Assembly (NCBI RefSeq): GCF_003402975.1
Contig: NZ_QURB01000008.1
Location: forward strand, 1-64,000
Origin: Brumimicrobium aurantiacum
GTDB lineage: Bacteria > Bacteroidota > Bacteroidia > Flavobacteriales_D > Crocinitomicaceae
DNA: 64,000 nucleotides
Direction of reading: 5' to 3'
Shown here: positions 7,620-17,418 of the stretch, piece by piece
How the letters are laid out: every line of letters starts with the position of its first letter
Numbering within the stretch: the stretch's first letter is position 1
Notes under the pieces: generated by a model
The model's database searches: none
What the model was told of the DNA's origin: nothing
What the model saw: only the letters and a program-made list of their open reading frames with translations
Translations under genes and position numbers: made by a program

Positions 7620-9860
7620 ATGAAACACATTAAGATACTTTTATTTACCCTTTTCGCTTCTTTTACATTTGCACAAGACGGTGTTGGACCTTTAACAGCA
7701 AATCCAGATTTGTTTAATAAAGTAAAAGAAATCCCAACTAAAGCTTTGGTCAATAGTTTCGACAGTACCTTTCATTATGTTTCTGATACGATTGCGTTGC
7801 CTTTTTTCGATGATTTCTCGAGAAATAAATTCCAAAACTATGACGCTGATTTTGGTGATGCCAATGTGACGGAAGAACTTTTCTATAGAATGTTAGATGA
7901 GCTAACAAGTCTTCCTTTAGATCCAGAAACAAAACTTACAAATACAAGGACTTATCGTTCGGAATATGATATTGCTCTAGATACTACGATATATTATTAC
8001 TTCGATTCAGTAAGATTCCTATATGATGACCTGTCTGTTTATGAGCCGAATCATATTCAAACTTATGCTTATCCTAATTATTTCATTTATGATACAATTG
8101 GAGGTGCTCCAAATGCTCAAGATACTGTTTGGGGAAACAATCCTGAATATGTGCAAGATTCTGCAAGAATTTTTATTGCTGCCATCAATGATCCTGAAAA
8201 ACTGTGGTTAAATGACCAAGCCTATCATAATTACAGAATGGCAGTAAATCCTTGGTCACTTGGAGTCGTGACTTTTGATGGATTGGATGAATATGGATAT
8301 CCATACAATTTTAGTACTTCCACAAACGGAACAGCAGATACGCTTTACAGTAAACCGTTGGATTTGTCTACAAATAGTCCAGCTGATTCTGTGTATTTTA
8401 GTTTTTTATATCAAACTGAAGGATTTGGTGATGCTCCAGAAAGTGATGATTCACTGTATTTAGAGTTTTATTCACCGGTTACTGAATTGTGGCAACGTGT
8501 TTGGCGTGCTGAAGGAGCACCAAACACTGATTTTAAAGTTGGACATGTTGCATTGACGAATCCAGATTATTTTCAAAACGGATTTCAATTTAGATTCATG
8601 AATTATGGTTCAATGGCTGGGGCTTTAGATCATTTTCATATTGATTATGTAAATCTAAGACCGCTATCTGGATACCAAGATACTTTGTTTAAGGATTTTG
8701 CCATCGTTTATCCTATATCCTCTTTACTTGATGAATACATCAGTGTTCCATGGAAGCATTACCGTAACAATCCTTCAGGAAAAATGGGGGGTGAAGTTGA
8801 AGTGACGGTGCGAAATGGGAGTGAGTTAACAGAAAACAATCAAAATGGACAAGTAAATGTTTACTATGATGGTAGTTTAGAAGGATCATTTACTTTAAAT
8901 GCATCGACTTTGTCAGGGGGGAATATTAACTATGAGCCGCGAACAACATACTCCAGTTTACATGATTTCTCTACTGGATATGAATACGATCCTACATTGT
9001 CAAATGATACCTTAGCTCACTTTGACTATGAGGGAATTGCGAGTGCACAGTTTCCAAATGACCCAATTAATGATACTACTTTTGGTAGGCAAGTCTTTGA
9101 AAACTACTATGCTTATGATGACGGTACAGCGGAGAAGGCTTATGGAGTGACAGGGGAGCAAGGATTATTGGCTTATAAATTTAATGCTTATCAAGAAGAT
9201 TCATTAGTCGCAATTCAAATTCACTTTGTTCCTTCTGTCGTAGATGTTTCGAATAACTTGTTTTTACTTTCTGTGTGGGACGATAATAATGGAGAACCAG
9301 GAGATTTACTTTTTGAAGATGAGTTCTTCTATCCTCGTACACCAGTTTATAAAAGTGGTAGAAATAGATTTAAGTCTTATTTCTTTCCAGATTCTTCGAA
9401 AATTGGAGTAGGAGAGACATTTTATATTGGTATGCGTCAAATTGAGACAGAAAGATTGAATATTGGCTTTGATGTAAATAATGATCATTCAGATAAGATT
9501 TTTTGGAGCATCGATGGAGGAGGAAGTTGGAATAATTCTAGTTTTGCAGGTGCTGTGATGATGCGTCCTGTAGTGACGAGTAAAATGGATTATCAATTAG
9601 GAATAAAAACCAATGAAATAGAAAAAGTTGATCAAGCGTTTTTATTGTACCCTAATCCAGCCCATGAAATATTAAATATTGAAGGAGAAAATATTACTCA
9701 ATCTACAACTTTTGAGATGAGAGATCTAAATGGTCGATTACTCAAACAATTTTCATCGACGACACAAATTGATATTTCAAATGTCGAAAATGGAATTTAT
9801 TTAATCAATCGCTTAGAAAAAGGTCAGGTGATAAAAACAAAGAAACTGGTAGTTCATTAA
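7620..9860 (+). CDS. large T9SS-sorted surface protein of unknown function
   Basis: 746 residues: signal peptide (MKHIKILLFTLFASFTFAQ), a long beta-rich region with many Asp/Tyr/Asn residues, and a C-terminal T9SS type A sorting domain (about 675-746; LYPNPAHE, then GIYLINRL). I recognise no catalytic motif. The segment LPFFDDFSRNKF near 55-70 and the sugar-binding-like patches around 220-350 and 490-660 suggest several beta-sandwich modules. It starts 17 bp after the PASTA gene and stops 2 bp before the pseudouridine-synthase gene, so a secreted surface protein is embedded in a housekeeping operon. Function unknown; T9SS export is well supported. Confidence 0.8.
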   Translation: MKHIKILLFTLFASFTFAQDGVGPLTANPDLFNKVKEIPTKALVNSFDSTFHYVSDTIALPFFDDFSRNKFQNYDADFGDANVTEELFYRMLDELTSLPLDPETKLTNTRTYRSEYDIALDTTIYYYFDSVRFLYDDLSVYEPNHIQTYAYPNYFIYDTIGGAPNAQDTVWGNNPEYVQDSARIFIAAINDPEKLWLNDQAYHNYRMAVNPWSLGVVTFDGLDEYGYPYNFSTSTNGTADTLYSKPLDLSTNSPADSVYFSFLYQTEGFGDAPESDDSLYLEFYSPVTELWQRVWRAEGAPNTDFKVGHVALTNPDYFQNGFQFRFMNYGSMAGALDHFHIDYVNLRPLSGYQDTLFKDFAIVYPISSLLDEYISVPWKHYRNNPSGKMGGEVEVTVRNGSELTENNQNGQVNVYYDGSLEGSFTLNASTLSGGNINYEPRTTYSSLHDFSTGYEYDPTLSNDTLAHFDYEGIASAQFPNDPINDTTFGRQVFENYYAYDDGTAEKAYGVTGEQGLLAYKFNAYQEDSLVAIQIHFVPSVVDVSNNLFLLSVWDDNNGEPGDLLFEDEFFYPRTPVYKSGRNRFKSYFFPDSSKIGVGETFYIGMRQIETERLNIGFDVNNDHSDKIFWSIDGGGSWNNSSFAGAVMMRPVVTSKMDYQLGIKTNEIEKVDQAFLLYPNPAHEILNIEGENITQSTTFEMRDLNGRLLKQFSSTTQIDISNVENGIYLINRLEKGQVIKTKKLVVH

Positions 9861-9862
9861 GG

Positions 9863-10915
9863 ATGAAAGAAGAAGAACAAAACGAGAATATCGAAGAAAC
9901 GCAAAACGAGGAGTTATACGAACACCACAAGTTTATTGCAGACAAAGGTCAAGAAGTACTTCGTGTAGATAAGTTTCTGATGGATCGTTTGGCAAATACA
10001 TCAAGAAATAAGATTCAAAACGCAGCCAAAAATGGAAACATTTTGGTGAATAATAAAGCGGTAAAACAAAATTATAAGATTAAGCCAGAAGATGAGGTTT
10101 CTATTGTGATGCCTTACCCTGTGCGAGAAATAGAATTAATTCCTGAGGATATTCCATTGGATATTCACTATGAAGATGATACCGTAATTGTGGTAAATAA
10201 ACCTGCAAATATGGTTGTTCATCCTGGTTATGGTAACTATTCTGGAACATTGGTAAATGCTTTAATTCATCATATTGATCAATTGCCAACCAAGCCAGAT
10301 GATTATTATGGTCGTCCAGGACTTGTTCATCGATTAGATAAGCACACCACAGGATTGATGGTAATAGCAAAAACAGAAGATGCTTTAACAAACTTATCAA
10401 AGCAATTTTTCGACCGTACTACGGAAAGGAGGTATCATGCGTTGGTTTGGGGTGATGTAAAAGAAGATGAAGGAACGATTACTGGTAATCTTGGGCGCTC
10501 CTTAAAAGATAGGAAGTTGATGACTGTCTTTCCTGATGGAGATTATGGAAAACACGCAGTTACCAATTACAAAGTGTTGCGACGTTATGGTTATGTTACA
10601 TTAATTGAGTGTAAATTAGAAACTGGAAGAACTCATCAAATTCGTGCGCACATGAAATATATAGGACATACTTTATTTAATGATTTAGAGTATGGCGGAA
10701 ATAAAGTGCTAAAAGGAACAACTTTTACGAAGTATAAACAATTTGTGATGAACAATTTTGCTTTACTTACTGGTCAAGCTTTACATGCAAAGACTTTGGG
10801 GTTTGTACATCCTAAAACAAAAGAATTTATGCGATTCGAATCAGACTTACCGGATGATTTTTCAGCTGTTTTAGAGAAATGGGAAGTTTATCTTTCAGCT
10901 CGTGATAAAGCTTAG
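9863..10915 (+). CDS. rluD: RluA/RluD-family 23S rRNA pseudouridine synthase
   Basis: 350 residues: an acidic N-terminal tail, an S4 RNA-binding domain (about 30-85), then the pseudouridine-synthase domain (about 95-330) with the catalytic HRLDK motif, Asp159, followed by TTGLMVIAKT and RTHQIRAHM. It should isomerise uridines in 23S rRNA. The S4 plus RluA architecture and length fit RluD (positions 1911/1915/1917 in E. coli numbering), but other RluA members share it, so the exact sites are inferred. The start is 2 bp after the upstream stop with AAGGA-like spacing. An internal segment around 285-305 (KGTTFTKYKQFVMNNF) is the usual Bacteroidota-length insert. Confidence 0.9.
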   Translation: MKEEEQNENIEETQNEELYEHHKFIADKGQEVLRVDKFLMDRLANTSRNKIQNAAKNGNILVNNKAVKQNYKIKPEDEVSIVMPYPVREIELIPEDIPLDIHYEDDTVIVVNKPANMVVHPGYGNYSGTLVNALIHHIDQLPTKPDDYYGRPGLVHRLDKHTTGLMVIAKTEDALTNLSKQFFDRTTERRYHALVWGDVKEDEGTITGNLGRSLKDRKLMTVFPDGDYGKHAVTNYKVLRRYGYVTLIECKLETGRTHQIRAHMKYIGHTLFNDLEYGGNKVLKGTTFTKYKQFVMNNFALLTGQALHAKTLGFVHPKTKEFMRFESDLPDDFSAVLEKWEVYLSARDKA

Positions 10916-11145
10916 ATGTTGTTCAGGTTTAGAATTGATTTTTATTTGTATGAGAATAAGTGTCTGTAAATGAGGTGTGTAATTATTTGTTCTGCTAAAA
11001 AAAGAGCGTTCCGACCGATTTTTAGACAAAAAATATTAATTTTAGAAGATTATTATGAAATCAAGTGTGAATTTTGAATGAATACTTGTGTTTAAATTTT
11101 TAAATTACTTTCTTTCGAGAAAATAACATGTTAAATATTGCTTTT

Positions 11146-13260
11146 ATGAAAAACTGTTTACTATTAATTTCATTATTCATTTCAGCTTTGGTGTTTGCAC
11201 AGCCAGCTGCAGTGTACAAGGCGGATGCTGCTTTTAAAAGCGGAAAGTATTACGAAGCCGCAAAACTTACTGTTAAAGCGTATGAACGAATTTCTCCTAA
11301 AAATGCAAAAGCATTGGCTTTGAAGTCTGAATTGGCTTATAAAGCGGGGTATTCATTTGATATGGCGTATGACTTAGATAAATCAGTAGATTGGTATCAG
11401 CGTGCTATTGATTTAAAACACTATGAGCAAAATCCTTATGTGTATTTTAGAATTGGAAACAATTATAAAGTTAAAGGTGAATACGACAAAGCAAGAGAAA
11501 ATTATGAAGAGTTTTTAGCTTTAGTTCCTAATGATAAACAGGTTTTGAATGCACTTGAATCATTAGAGGATGCAGTTGTAATGAAAGATAACAGAACAAG
11601 ATACACTGTTAAATCTGAGTTGAAAATTAACACAGAAGGTTTAGATATGGCGCCAATCATCTCGAGTCGTCGTGGAAATGTTGTTGCTTTCGGTTCTACA
11701 AGACCATCTGAAACATCTTCAGGAAAAGATCCAATTACAGGAGAAGGGTTTTTCAATATTTGGGAAGCAGAAATTGATCGTTCAGGAAACTGGACAGAGC
11801 CAAAACTATTTGAAGGCGATAGCTTAAATAGTGAATTCAATGAAGGTACAATCGCAATGGATGGTCGATTCAGAACGGTATACATCACAAGATGTCCTTC
11901 AGAGTTTAAAAAGCATTTGGCTTGTCAAATTTGGAAAGCTGAGAAAAAAGGTAGAAGCTTTGGAGTTCCTACTCGTGTTATTTTAGGTGTTGCGGATTCA
12001 ATTAGTGTTGGTCACCCATTACCAAACGAAGATGGTTCAATTTTGATTTTTTCTTCAGATATGCCAGGAGGTGAAGGAGGAAAAGACTTATGGTATTCTG
12101 AATATCAAAGAAGAGAGGATTCTTGGTCAACTCCAGTTAACCTAGGTCCAGAAGTTAACTCACCAGGTGATGAGCTTTTCCCAACATTTTCATTAGAAGG
12201 TGATTTATTATTCGCCTCAAACGGTCACATTGGATTAGGTGGTTTAGATATTTTTCAATCTCCAAAATTAGAAGGTAAAATGAAATTTGGTGAACCAGAA
12301 AATATGGGTACACCAATTAACTCTGATGCTAACGATTACCAGTTAGTTGAAGTTGATGAAAAAAATGGTTACTTCACATCAAACAGAAAAGGTTCTAAAG
12401 GAACAAAAGGTTTACCAGACATCTGGTCTTACTTATTGCCACCAAACGTATTTGACTTGAAGGTTATTGTAACAGAAGTTGGTGGTGCTGAAAGAGTAGA
12501 TGGAGCAACTGTTCAAATTATTGAACTTCCTAGTGAGGTTGAAGAAGGTGAAGAGCCTGGTGATACTGTATTCTACGAAGGAACTACTAATGAATATGGT
12601 GAAATCTTCTGGGATAGAAAGCCTGATGGAGACCGTTTCATTAATGAAGATAAAGATTATATGGTAAAGATTCTTCCATTAGAAGGATTCCATCCAAGTG
12701 ATGTTGTTGAGGAATTCTCAACAATTGGATTGTCTTATGACCAAAACTTTATCCTTGAGATGAGTATGCTACCAAAAAGACCAATTGTACTTCCAGAGGT
12801 ACGTTACGCTTTAGGATCTGCTAAACTTCAAGTAATAGAAGGAGAGATTAATTCAAAAGATTCGTTGAACTATGTTTATGAAATGCTTGAGGAGTATCCA
12901 GGAATGGTGCTTAAACTTGTATCTCATACAGATGCGAGAGGTAGAGCAAGTTCAAATGCAAGCTTGGCAAAAAGAAGAGCTCAATCTTGTATCAATTACC
13001 TAGTGAATGAAAAAGGTGTTGATCCAGAAAGATTAATCCCAGAAGGAAAAGGTGAAAGTGCACCTAGAATTGTTTTCTTGCAAGATGGTAAATATTATGC
13101 TAAAAAACCTGAAGGTGAATTTGAAGCTGTTGAGTTGACTGAAACTTACATCAATCAATTTAAAACATCTGATAAAGAAACATTCGAGAAACTACACCAA
13201 TATAACCGTCGTACGGAAGGTGAAGTTGTAAGAATGGATTATACAGCAAGTGAAGAATAA
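11146..13260 (+). CDS. PorE-like TPR / beta-propeller / OmpA protein
   Basis: About 704 residues from the ATG at 11146 (MKNCLLLISLFISALVFAQ signal peptide); an ATG at 11128 would add six residues. Domain order: TPR repeats (about 25-140, with AVYKADAAFKSGKYYEAAKL), a PD40/WD40-type beta-propeller (about 160-430), a carboxypeptidase-regulatory-like beta-sandwich (about 438-550) and a C-terminal OmpA peptidoglycan-binding domain (about 555-690, HTDARGRASSNASLAKRRAQ). This is the architecture of the T9SS component PorE, which ties the outer-membrane machinery to peptidoglycan. Bacteroidota encode several paralogues of this architecture and this one lacks a lipobox, unlike PorE of Porphyromonas, so the PorE identity is only likely. 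It is monocistronic, with a terminator right behind it. Confidence 0.8.
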   Translation: MKNCLLLISLFISALVFAQPAAVYKADAAFKSGKYYEAAKLTVKAYERISPKNAKALALKSELAYKAGYSFDMAYDLDKSVDWYQRAIDLKHYEQNPYVYFRIGNNYKVKGEYDKARENYEEFLALVPNDKQVLNALESLEDAVVMKDNRTRYTVKSELKINTEGLDMAPIISSRRGNVVAFGSTRPSETSSGKDPITGEGFFNIWEAEIDRSGNWTEPKLFEGDSLNSEFNEGTIAMDGRFRTVYITRCPSEFKKHLACQIWKAEKKGRSFGVPTRVILGVADSISVGHPLPNEDGSILIFSSDMPGGEGGKDLWYSEYQRREDSWSTPVNLGPEVNSPGDELFPTFSLEGDLLFASNGHIGLGGLDIFQSPKLEGKMKFGEPENMGTPINSDANDYQLVEVDEKNGYFTSNRKGSKGTKGLPDIWSYLLPPNVFDLKVIVTEVGGAERVDGATVQIIELPSEVEEGEEPGDTVFYEGTTNEYGEIFWDRKPDGDRFINEDKDYMVKILPLEGFHPSDVVEEFSTIGLSYDQNFILEMSMLPKRPIVLPEVRYALGSAKLQVIEGEINSKDSLNYVYEMLEEYPGMVLKLVSHTDARGRASSNASLAKRRAQSCINYLVNEKGVDPERLIPEGKGESAPRIVFLQDGKYYAKKPEGEFEAVELTETYINQFKTSDKETFEKLHQYNRRTEGEVVRMDYTASEE

Positions 13261-13280
13261 CTGATGAATTAGATATTAAA

Positions 13281-13315
13281 AAAGCCCGCTCTCATTTTGA
13301 AAGCGGGTTTTTTTT
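13281..13315 (+). terminator. rho-independent terminator after the PorE-like gene
   Basis: CCCGCT (13285-13290) pairs with AGCGGG (13302-13307), followed by eight T residues. The preceding A-run may let it also serve the convergent hydrolase gene ending at 13339. Confidence 0.88.
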
Positions 13316-13338
13316 ATGTTCAATATTTTTTTAATATT

Positions 13339-14100
13339 TTATCTTAAAGCAAATCCTAAAACCTCTTCTATAAACTCTTCAGGTGCTTCGGCATGTATCC
13401 AGTGGCCAGCTCTTTCAATGGTGTGAAAATCAGCCAATGGAAACAATTCTCTAATGGAATCTTGGTCCTCGGCTAAAACGTAGTCCGATTGTCCACCAGA
13501 AATAAATAAAGTATCCAACATTGTTTCTTTTTTAGGAAGCGCTTTCACAACCTCAGGTAATTTCTCTTCTAAAACCTTGAGGTTTATACTCCATGCCAGC
13601 TGACCTTTTTCTTTCCAATATAAGTTCTTCAATAAAAACTGGCGAATAGATTTATTGTCAATGTATTTTTCTAATTGTTTGGCGGCGCCACTTCTTGAGT
13701 CGATTACAGATAAATCGATTGATTTTAGCCCTTCAATTATCGTGTCGTGCGTAATGGGATATTCTTTTACTCCCATATCTACAATAATTAATTTATCGAT
13801 CATTTCAGGGTGTTTTTGCGCAAAACGTAATGCTGTTTTTCCACCCATTGAGTGTCCCATCAATACAATTTCATCGAGTTGGTGTTCGTTTAAAAAATTA
13901 TATAAATCGTCTGCCATAATATCATAGTTGAAATCGTCACTCCAACCAGATTCACCATGATTTCTTTGATCTACGAGGTAAACATCAAAATATTCAGCAA
14001 TTTTCTTTCCATGTGTTTGCCAATTATCCGACGAACCAAAAAGTCCGTGCAAGATTACAAATGCCTTTCCTTCACCAAATTGTTTATAATGTAATTCCAT
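13339..14100 (-). CDS. alpha/beta-hydrolase (YbfF-like esterase)
   Basis: 253-residue single-domain alpha/beta-hydrolase: oxyanion HGLFGSSDNW (about 18-27), DQRNHGES, nucleophile elbow GHSMGG (Ser84) and catalytic His in AGHWIH near residue 232. Length and motifs match the YbfF/BphD-like acyl-CoA or carboxylester hydrolases. The substrate is unknown. Its ATG follows the pdxJ stop with no gap (TAG-ATG), so the two are cotranscribed and probably translationally coupled. No signal peptide, so it should be cytoplasmic. Confidence 0.88.
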   Translation of the reverse strand: MELHYKQFGEGKAFVILHGLFGSSDNWQTHGKKIAEYFDVYLVDQRNHGESGWSDDFNYDIMADDLYNFLNEHQLDEIVLMGHSMGGKTALRFAQKHPEMIDKLIIVDMGVKEYPITHDTIIEGLKSIDLSVIDSRSGAAKQLEKYIDNKSIRQFLLKNLYWKEKGQLAWSINLKVLEEKLPEVVKALPKKETMLDTLFISGGQSDYVLAEDQDSIRELFPLADFHTIERAGHWIHAEAPEEFIEEVLGFALR

Positions 14101-14814
14101 CTATTTAAGTAATTCTAAATATTTTTCAATCGTTTTTTCTAGTCCAAAATACAATGCATCAGCAATTAGTGCATGTCCGATACTTACCTCAGCAAGATTT
14201 GGAACAGCATCTTTAAAGAATTTTAAGTTATCAAGATTTAAATCATGTCCAGCATTAATTCCAATTCCTAATTCATTCGCAAGTTGTGCTGCTTCGGTGT
14301 ATTCTTTTACTGCATTTTCTTTGTTTTCATCAAAATGATCAGCGTATGGTCCAGTATAAAATTCAATACGATCAGTACCTACTTCTTTTGCACCTTTCAT
14401 GTTATTCAAATCGGTATCAATAAATATCGAAGATCGAACTCCCCATTCATTCAACTGTCTACAGGTATCTGTTAAGAATTCTTTGTGTTTAATGGTGTCC
14501 CACCCAGCATTTGAAGTTAAAACATCTGGCCCATCAGGGACTAAAGTGGCTTGGGTTGGTCGTGTTTCCTCAATAAGTTTCATGAAACGCTCATTTGGAT
14601 ACCCTTCGATATTATATTCTGTTGTGACAACTTTATGTAAATCGTACACATCTTGAGTTGTAATATGACGTTCGTCAGGACGTGGGTGAATAGTAATGCC
14701 TTGAGCCCCAAATTTTTCACAGTCAATTGCTACTTGAGTTACATTTGGAATATTCCCACCTCTAGCATTTCGAATGGTTGCTATTTTATTAATATTAACG
14801 CTTAGTTTTGTCAT
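14101..14814 (-). CDS. pdxJ: pyridoxine 5'-phosphate synthase
   Basis: The 237-residue protein matches PdxJ throughout: N-terminal [16 protein letters not shown], the ligand loop HPRPDERHI (about 43-50), and C-terminal [10 protein letters not shown] and [11 protein letters not shown]. PdxJ condenses 3-amino-2-oxopropyl phosphate with deoxyxylulose 5-phosphate to make pyridoxine 5'-phosphate, the ring-closing step of the DXP-dependent vitamin B6 pathway, in the cytoplasm as a TIM-barrel octamer. It is the first gene of a minus-strand pair with the hydrolase and is divergent from the CBS-nadK-porG cluster. A TAACTTTG -7 motif lies about 20 bp upstream. Confidence 0.96.
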   Translation of the reverse strand: MTKLSVNINKIATIRNARGGNIPNVTQVAIDCEKFGAQGITIHPRPDERHITTQDVYDLHKVVTTEYNIEGYPNERFMKLIEETRPTQATLVPDGPDVLTSNAGWDTIKHKEFLTDTCRQLNEWGVRSSIFIDTDLNNMKGAKEVGTDRIEFYTGPYADHFDENKENAVKEYTEAAQLANELGIGINAGHDLNLDNLKFFKDAVPNLAEVSIGHALIADALYFGLEKTIEKYLELLK

Positions 14815-14834
14815 AATACCATTAATTTTTACAA

Positions 14835-14842
14835 CAAAGTTA
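14835..14842 (-). promoter_or_regulatory. -7 element of the pdxJ promoter
   Basis: On the minus strand TAACTTTG matches TAnnTTTG, 21 bp before the pdxJ start. It lies in the 65-bp gap shared with the divergent CBS gene. Confidence 0.55.
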
Positions 14843-14879
14843 TATACATTAACGCAGAATTACTACTTTGGTCTTTATA

Positions 14880-15542
14880 ATGATAGCAATAGATTTAATA
14901 ACAGAAGAAATTCCACCGTTGAAACACACGGATACTGGGGAAACTGCTTTACTTTGGATGGAAGAATTCAAGGTGAATCATCTTTCGGTGCTTAAAGGAG
15001 ACTGTTTTGTAGGTTTAGTTTCTGAAGATGATTTGTTAGATAAATCTGATTTAACCCAAACCTTGGACGAATTATTCATTCATTTACCGCGTTCTTATGC
15101 TAAGGACAGTTCGCATATTTATGAGGTTTTAAGTATCGCTTCAATTGACCGACTTTCTGTTATTCCAGTTTTAGATGTAGAAGAAAATTATCTTGGAAAC
15201 ATTAGTGTAGCCAAATTGATGCAAAATATTGCTGCTACAGGAAGTATTAAAGAAGCGGGAGGAATTATTGTTCTTGAAATGAGTGATACTGATTATTCAT
15301 TAACGCATATTTCTCAAATTATAGAAAGTGAGAATGCTAAAATTTTAAGTTCTTTCATCACTTCTAAGCCAACGTCCAAAAAGCTGGAGCTCACGCTAAA
15401 AATTAATCAGTTGGAATTGGGACGCGTGATAAGAGCATTAGAACGCTATGATTTTCATGTGAAAGCAAGTTTCCAGCGTGATAGTTATCATGATGATTTA
15501 AAAGATCGTTATGATGAATTAATGAATTATTTGAACATCTGA
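14880..15542 (+). CDS. CBS-domain protein
   Basis: 220 residues from the ATG at 14880; the TTG at 14868 lies in the likely promoter region (TACTACTTTG at 14861-14870). The first 120 residues form two CBS motifs (LITEEIPPLKHTDTGETAL and a second ending in IPVLDVEENYLGNISVAKL), which bind adenine nucleotides; the rest (about 135-215) resembles an ACT-like alpha/beta regulatory fold. Such proteins lie next to NAD kinase in many Flavobacteriia. Here nadK begins 3 bp after its stop, so the two are cotranscribed; an adenylate-sensing role beside NADP synthesis is plausible but inferred. Confidence 0.85.
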   Translation: MIAIDLITEEIPPLKHTDTGETALLWMEEFKVNHLSVLKGDCFVGLVSEDDLLDKSDLTQTLDELFIHLPRSYAKDSSHIYEVLSIASIDRLSVIPVLDVEENYLGNISVAKLMQNIAATGSIKEAGGIIVLEMSDTDYSLTHISQIIESENAKILSSFITSKPTSKKLELTLKINQLELGRVIRALERYDFHVKASFQRDSYHDDLKDRYDELMNYLNI

Positions 15543-15545
15543 TTT

Positions 15546-16427
15546 ATGAATGTAGCCGTATATTCTCGTAAAATATTGAAGCATGAAGTTTTATTTTTTA
15601 ATAAATTCTTCAAGCAAATGGATGACTTAAATTGGAACCCAATTATTGAAGAAGAATTCTACCTTCAATTGAAAAGCCAAATTGGTTTGAAAGATGGGTT
15701 CGATACTTTTAATAGTCATAAAGATTTTATCTCAGGAATTGATATGGCCATTAGTATCGGTGGAGATGGTACATTCTTGAAATGTGTGAGTTATGTGAGA
15801 TCGAGTGGTGTACCTATCTTAGGGATTAATACTGGTCGATTGGGTTTTTTAGCTGATACAAATACAGCTGATTTTGAAAAAACACTGGATAAAATAACGA
15901 AGAAGGATTATATTTTTCAAGAACGTTCATTAATTCAAGTGGAAACTGAAGAGAATATCTTTGGCGATAGAAACTTAGCTTTAAATGAATTGGCTGTTCA
16001 TAAAAAAGATACCGCTTCAATGATTACTGTTGAGGCCTATTTAGGAGGTGAATACCTGAACTCTTACTGGGCGGATGGATTATTGGTAGGGACACCTACA
16101 GGATCAACCGCGTATAGTTTAAGTTGTGGTGGACCAATTATGAGTCCTGGATGTGCTGTACATTTCTTAACGCCAATTGCAGCACACAATTTAAATGTTC
16201 GTCCTGTGGTTGTTCCAGATCATATTCCAATTACATTAAAAGCGGTAGGTAGAGATAGAAACTTTTTATTAACCTTAGATTCTCATTCGAAGCCGGTGAA
16301 GAATGGAACAGAAATAAAACTCTTTAAAGCTAACTTCACAATTAATGTGGTGAAATTTAAAGAAAATGGATTCTTTAAAACAATACGTGAGAAAATGATG
16401 TGGGGAATTGATCAACGTAATGAATAG
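15546..16427 (+). CDS. nadK: NAD kinase
   Basis: 293 residues with the diagnostic GGDGT motif (72-76), NTGRLGFLAD, the conserved NELAVH segment and the substrate loop WADGLLVGTPTGSTAYSLSC followed by GGP. It phosphorylates NAD to NADP with ATP (or polyphosphate) in the cytoplasm. It follows the CBS gene by 3 bp and precedes the PorG-like gene by about 160 bp with its own promoter. Length and motifs are normal for the family. Confidence 0.96.
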   Translation: MNVAVYSRKILKHEVLFFNKFFKQMDDLNWNPIIEEEFYLQLKSQIGLKDGFDTFNSHKDFISGIDMAISIGGDGTFLKCVSYVRSSGVPILGINTGRLGFLADTNTADFEKTLDKITKKDYIFQERSLIQVETEENIFGDRNLALNELAVHKKDTASMITVEAYLGGEYLNSYWADGLLVGTPTGSTAYSLSCGGPIMSPGCAVHFLTPIAAHNLNVRPVVVPDHIPITLKAVGRDRNFLLTLDSHSKPVKNGTEIKLFKANFTINVVKFKENGFFKTIREKMMWGIDQRNE

Positions 16428-16556
16428 TGAGTAACCGCTTACTTCTATTTAAATATCTAAGCTTTTATTCTTTTCTTTCAAATCGTTTGTCTTTTTCTTT
16501 GCACTAGAAGAGAGAAGAGTATGTACCATGCGTATTTATTATACGCAATAATTCCT

Positions 16557-16564
16557 TATTTTTG
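16557..16564 (+). promoter_or_regulatory. -7 element upstream of porG
   Basis: TATTTTTG matches TAnnTTTG and puts the transcription start near 16571. This excludes the TTG at 16573 and supports the ATG at 16585. A small inverted repeat (GCGTA at 16530, TACGC at 16542) covers the -33 area. Confidence 0.5.
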
Positions 16565-16584
16565 ACGTTTATTTGTTCCCTGTG

Positions 16585-17418
16585 ATGACTAAATTTAAAT
16601 TAGTAATTCTTATTGGCTTGATTTTGTTTGGAGCAAATCAAGTGAATGCCCAACTCGAAAACTTTCGTTCGAAATCGTCTATCGGTGTCATCGTTGGTGG
16701 TAGCTACTATATTGGAGATTTAAATAAATATGATCACTTTAAAAATACGAATCTTTCTTTTGGATTAATCTACAGGTACCATGTTAATTCCAGATTAGAG
16801 TTGCGAACTTCTCTAAGATATGGTAGAGTTGAGGCCTACGATTCTGAATCTGAAAGACCAGATCAAATAGCAAGAAACCTTTCTTTTGAGTCACCACTTT
16901 ATGAAGTTACTGGAGGGTTAGAATTCAATTATTTAAATTATAAACTAGGGAATAAAGACTACTTTTTTACACCATATATGTTTATTGACATTGGATTATT
17001 TAAAATGAATCCTCAAACAGAATATAATGGTGAAATGGTAGAGTTGCAAACAATTGGAACCGAAGGTCAGAACAGTGATTTAACAGAGAAAAATTCCTAT
17101 TCATTAACGCAACTTGTCGTTCCTTTTGGAGTTGGTTTTAAAATTAACTTAGGTGAAAGGGCTGCATTTTCATTAGAATATGGAATTAGAAAAACATTTA
17201 CAGATTATTTAGATGATGTAGGTAAAGGAGTTTATTTGAACAGAACAGAATTGGCAGAGCAAAATGGAAATATTGCAGCAGTTCTATCTGATCGTTCGCC
17301 TTCAGATATTCAGATGACTGGACAGCGTGGTAATGCAGAAACCAAAGATTGGTATTCCATGTTTGGGGTGATGCTTACTTTCTCTTTAGGAAATCCAGAT
17401 ATTTGTTATTACCGTTAA
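16585..17418 (+). CDS. porG: PorG-like outer-membrane protein (DUF6089), probable T9SS component
   Basis: 277 residues from the ATG at 16585: signal peptide ending VNAQ, then an outer-membrane barrel with the typical DUF6089 opening GVIVGGSYYIGDLN and RYHVNSRLELR, and YGIRKTFTDYLDDV later. This is the family of PorG, an essential T9SS barrel in Porphyromonas. The neighbourhood supports it: CBS protein-nadK-porG is the usual Bacteroidota order. Normally isoprenyl transferase (uppS) and bamA follow; here a minus-strand membrane gene converges with a 4-bp overlap, so that linkage is broken. Confidence 0.8.
   Translation: MTKFKLVILIGLILFGANQVNAQLENFRSKSSIGVIVGGSYYIGDLNKYDHFKNTNLSFGLIYRYHVNSRLELRTSLRYGRVEAYDSESERPDQIARNLSFESPLYEVTGGLEFNYLNYKLGNKDYFFTPYMFIDIGLFKMNPQTEYNGEMVELQTIGTEGQNSDLTEKNSYSLTQLVVPFGVGFKINLGERAAFSLEYGIRKTFTDYLDDVGKGVYLNRTELAEQNGNIAAVLSDRSPSDIQMTGQRGNAETKDWYSMFGVMLTFSLGNPDICYYR

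Noticed and set aside
16530-16546. Hairpin GCGTA-TTTATTA-TACGC as nadK terminator
   Set aside because: The stem is only 5 bp and AT-rich and lacks a T-run; more likely incidental or part of the porG promoter region.
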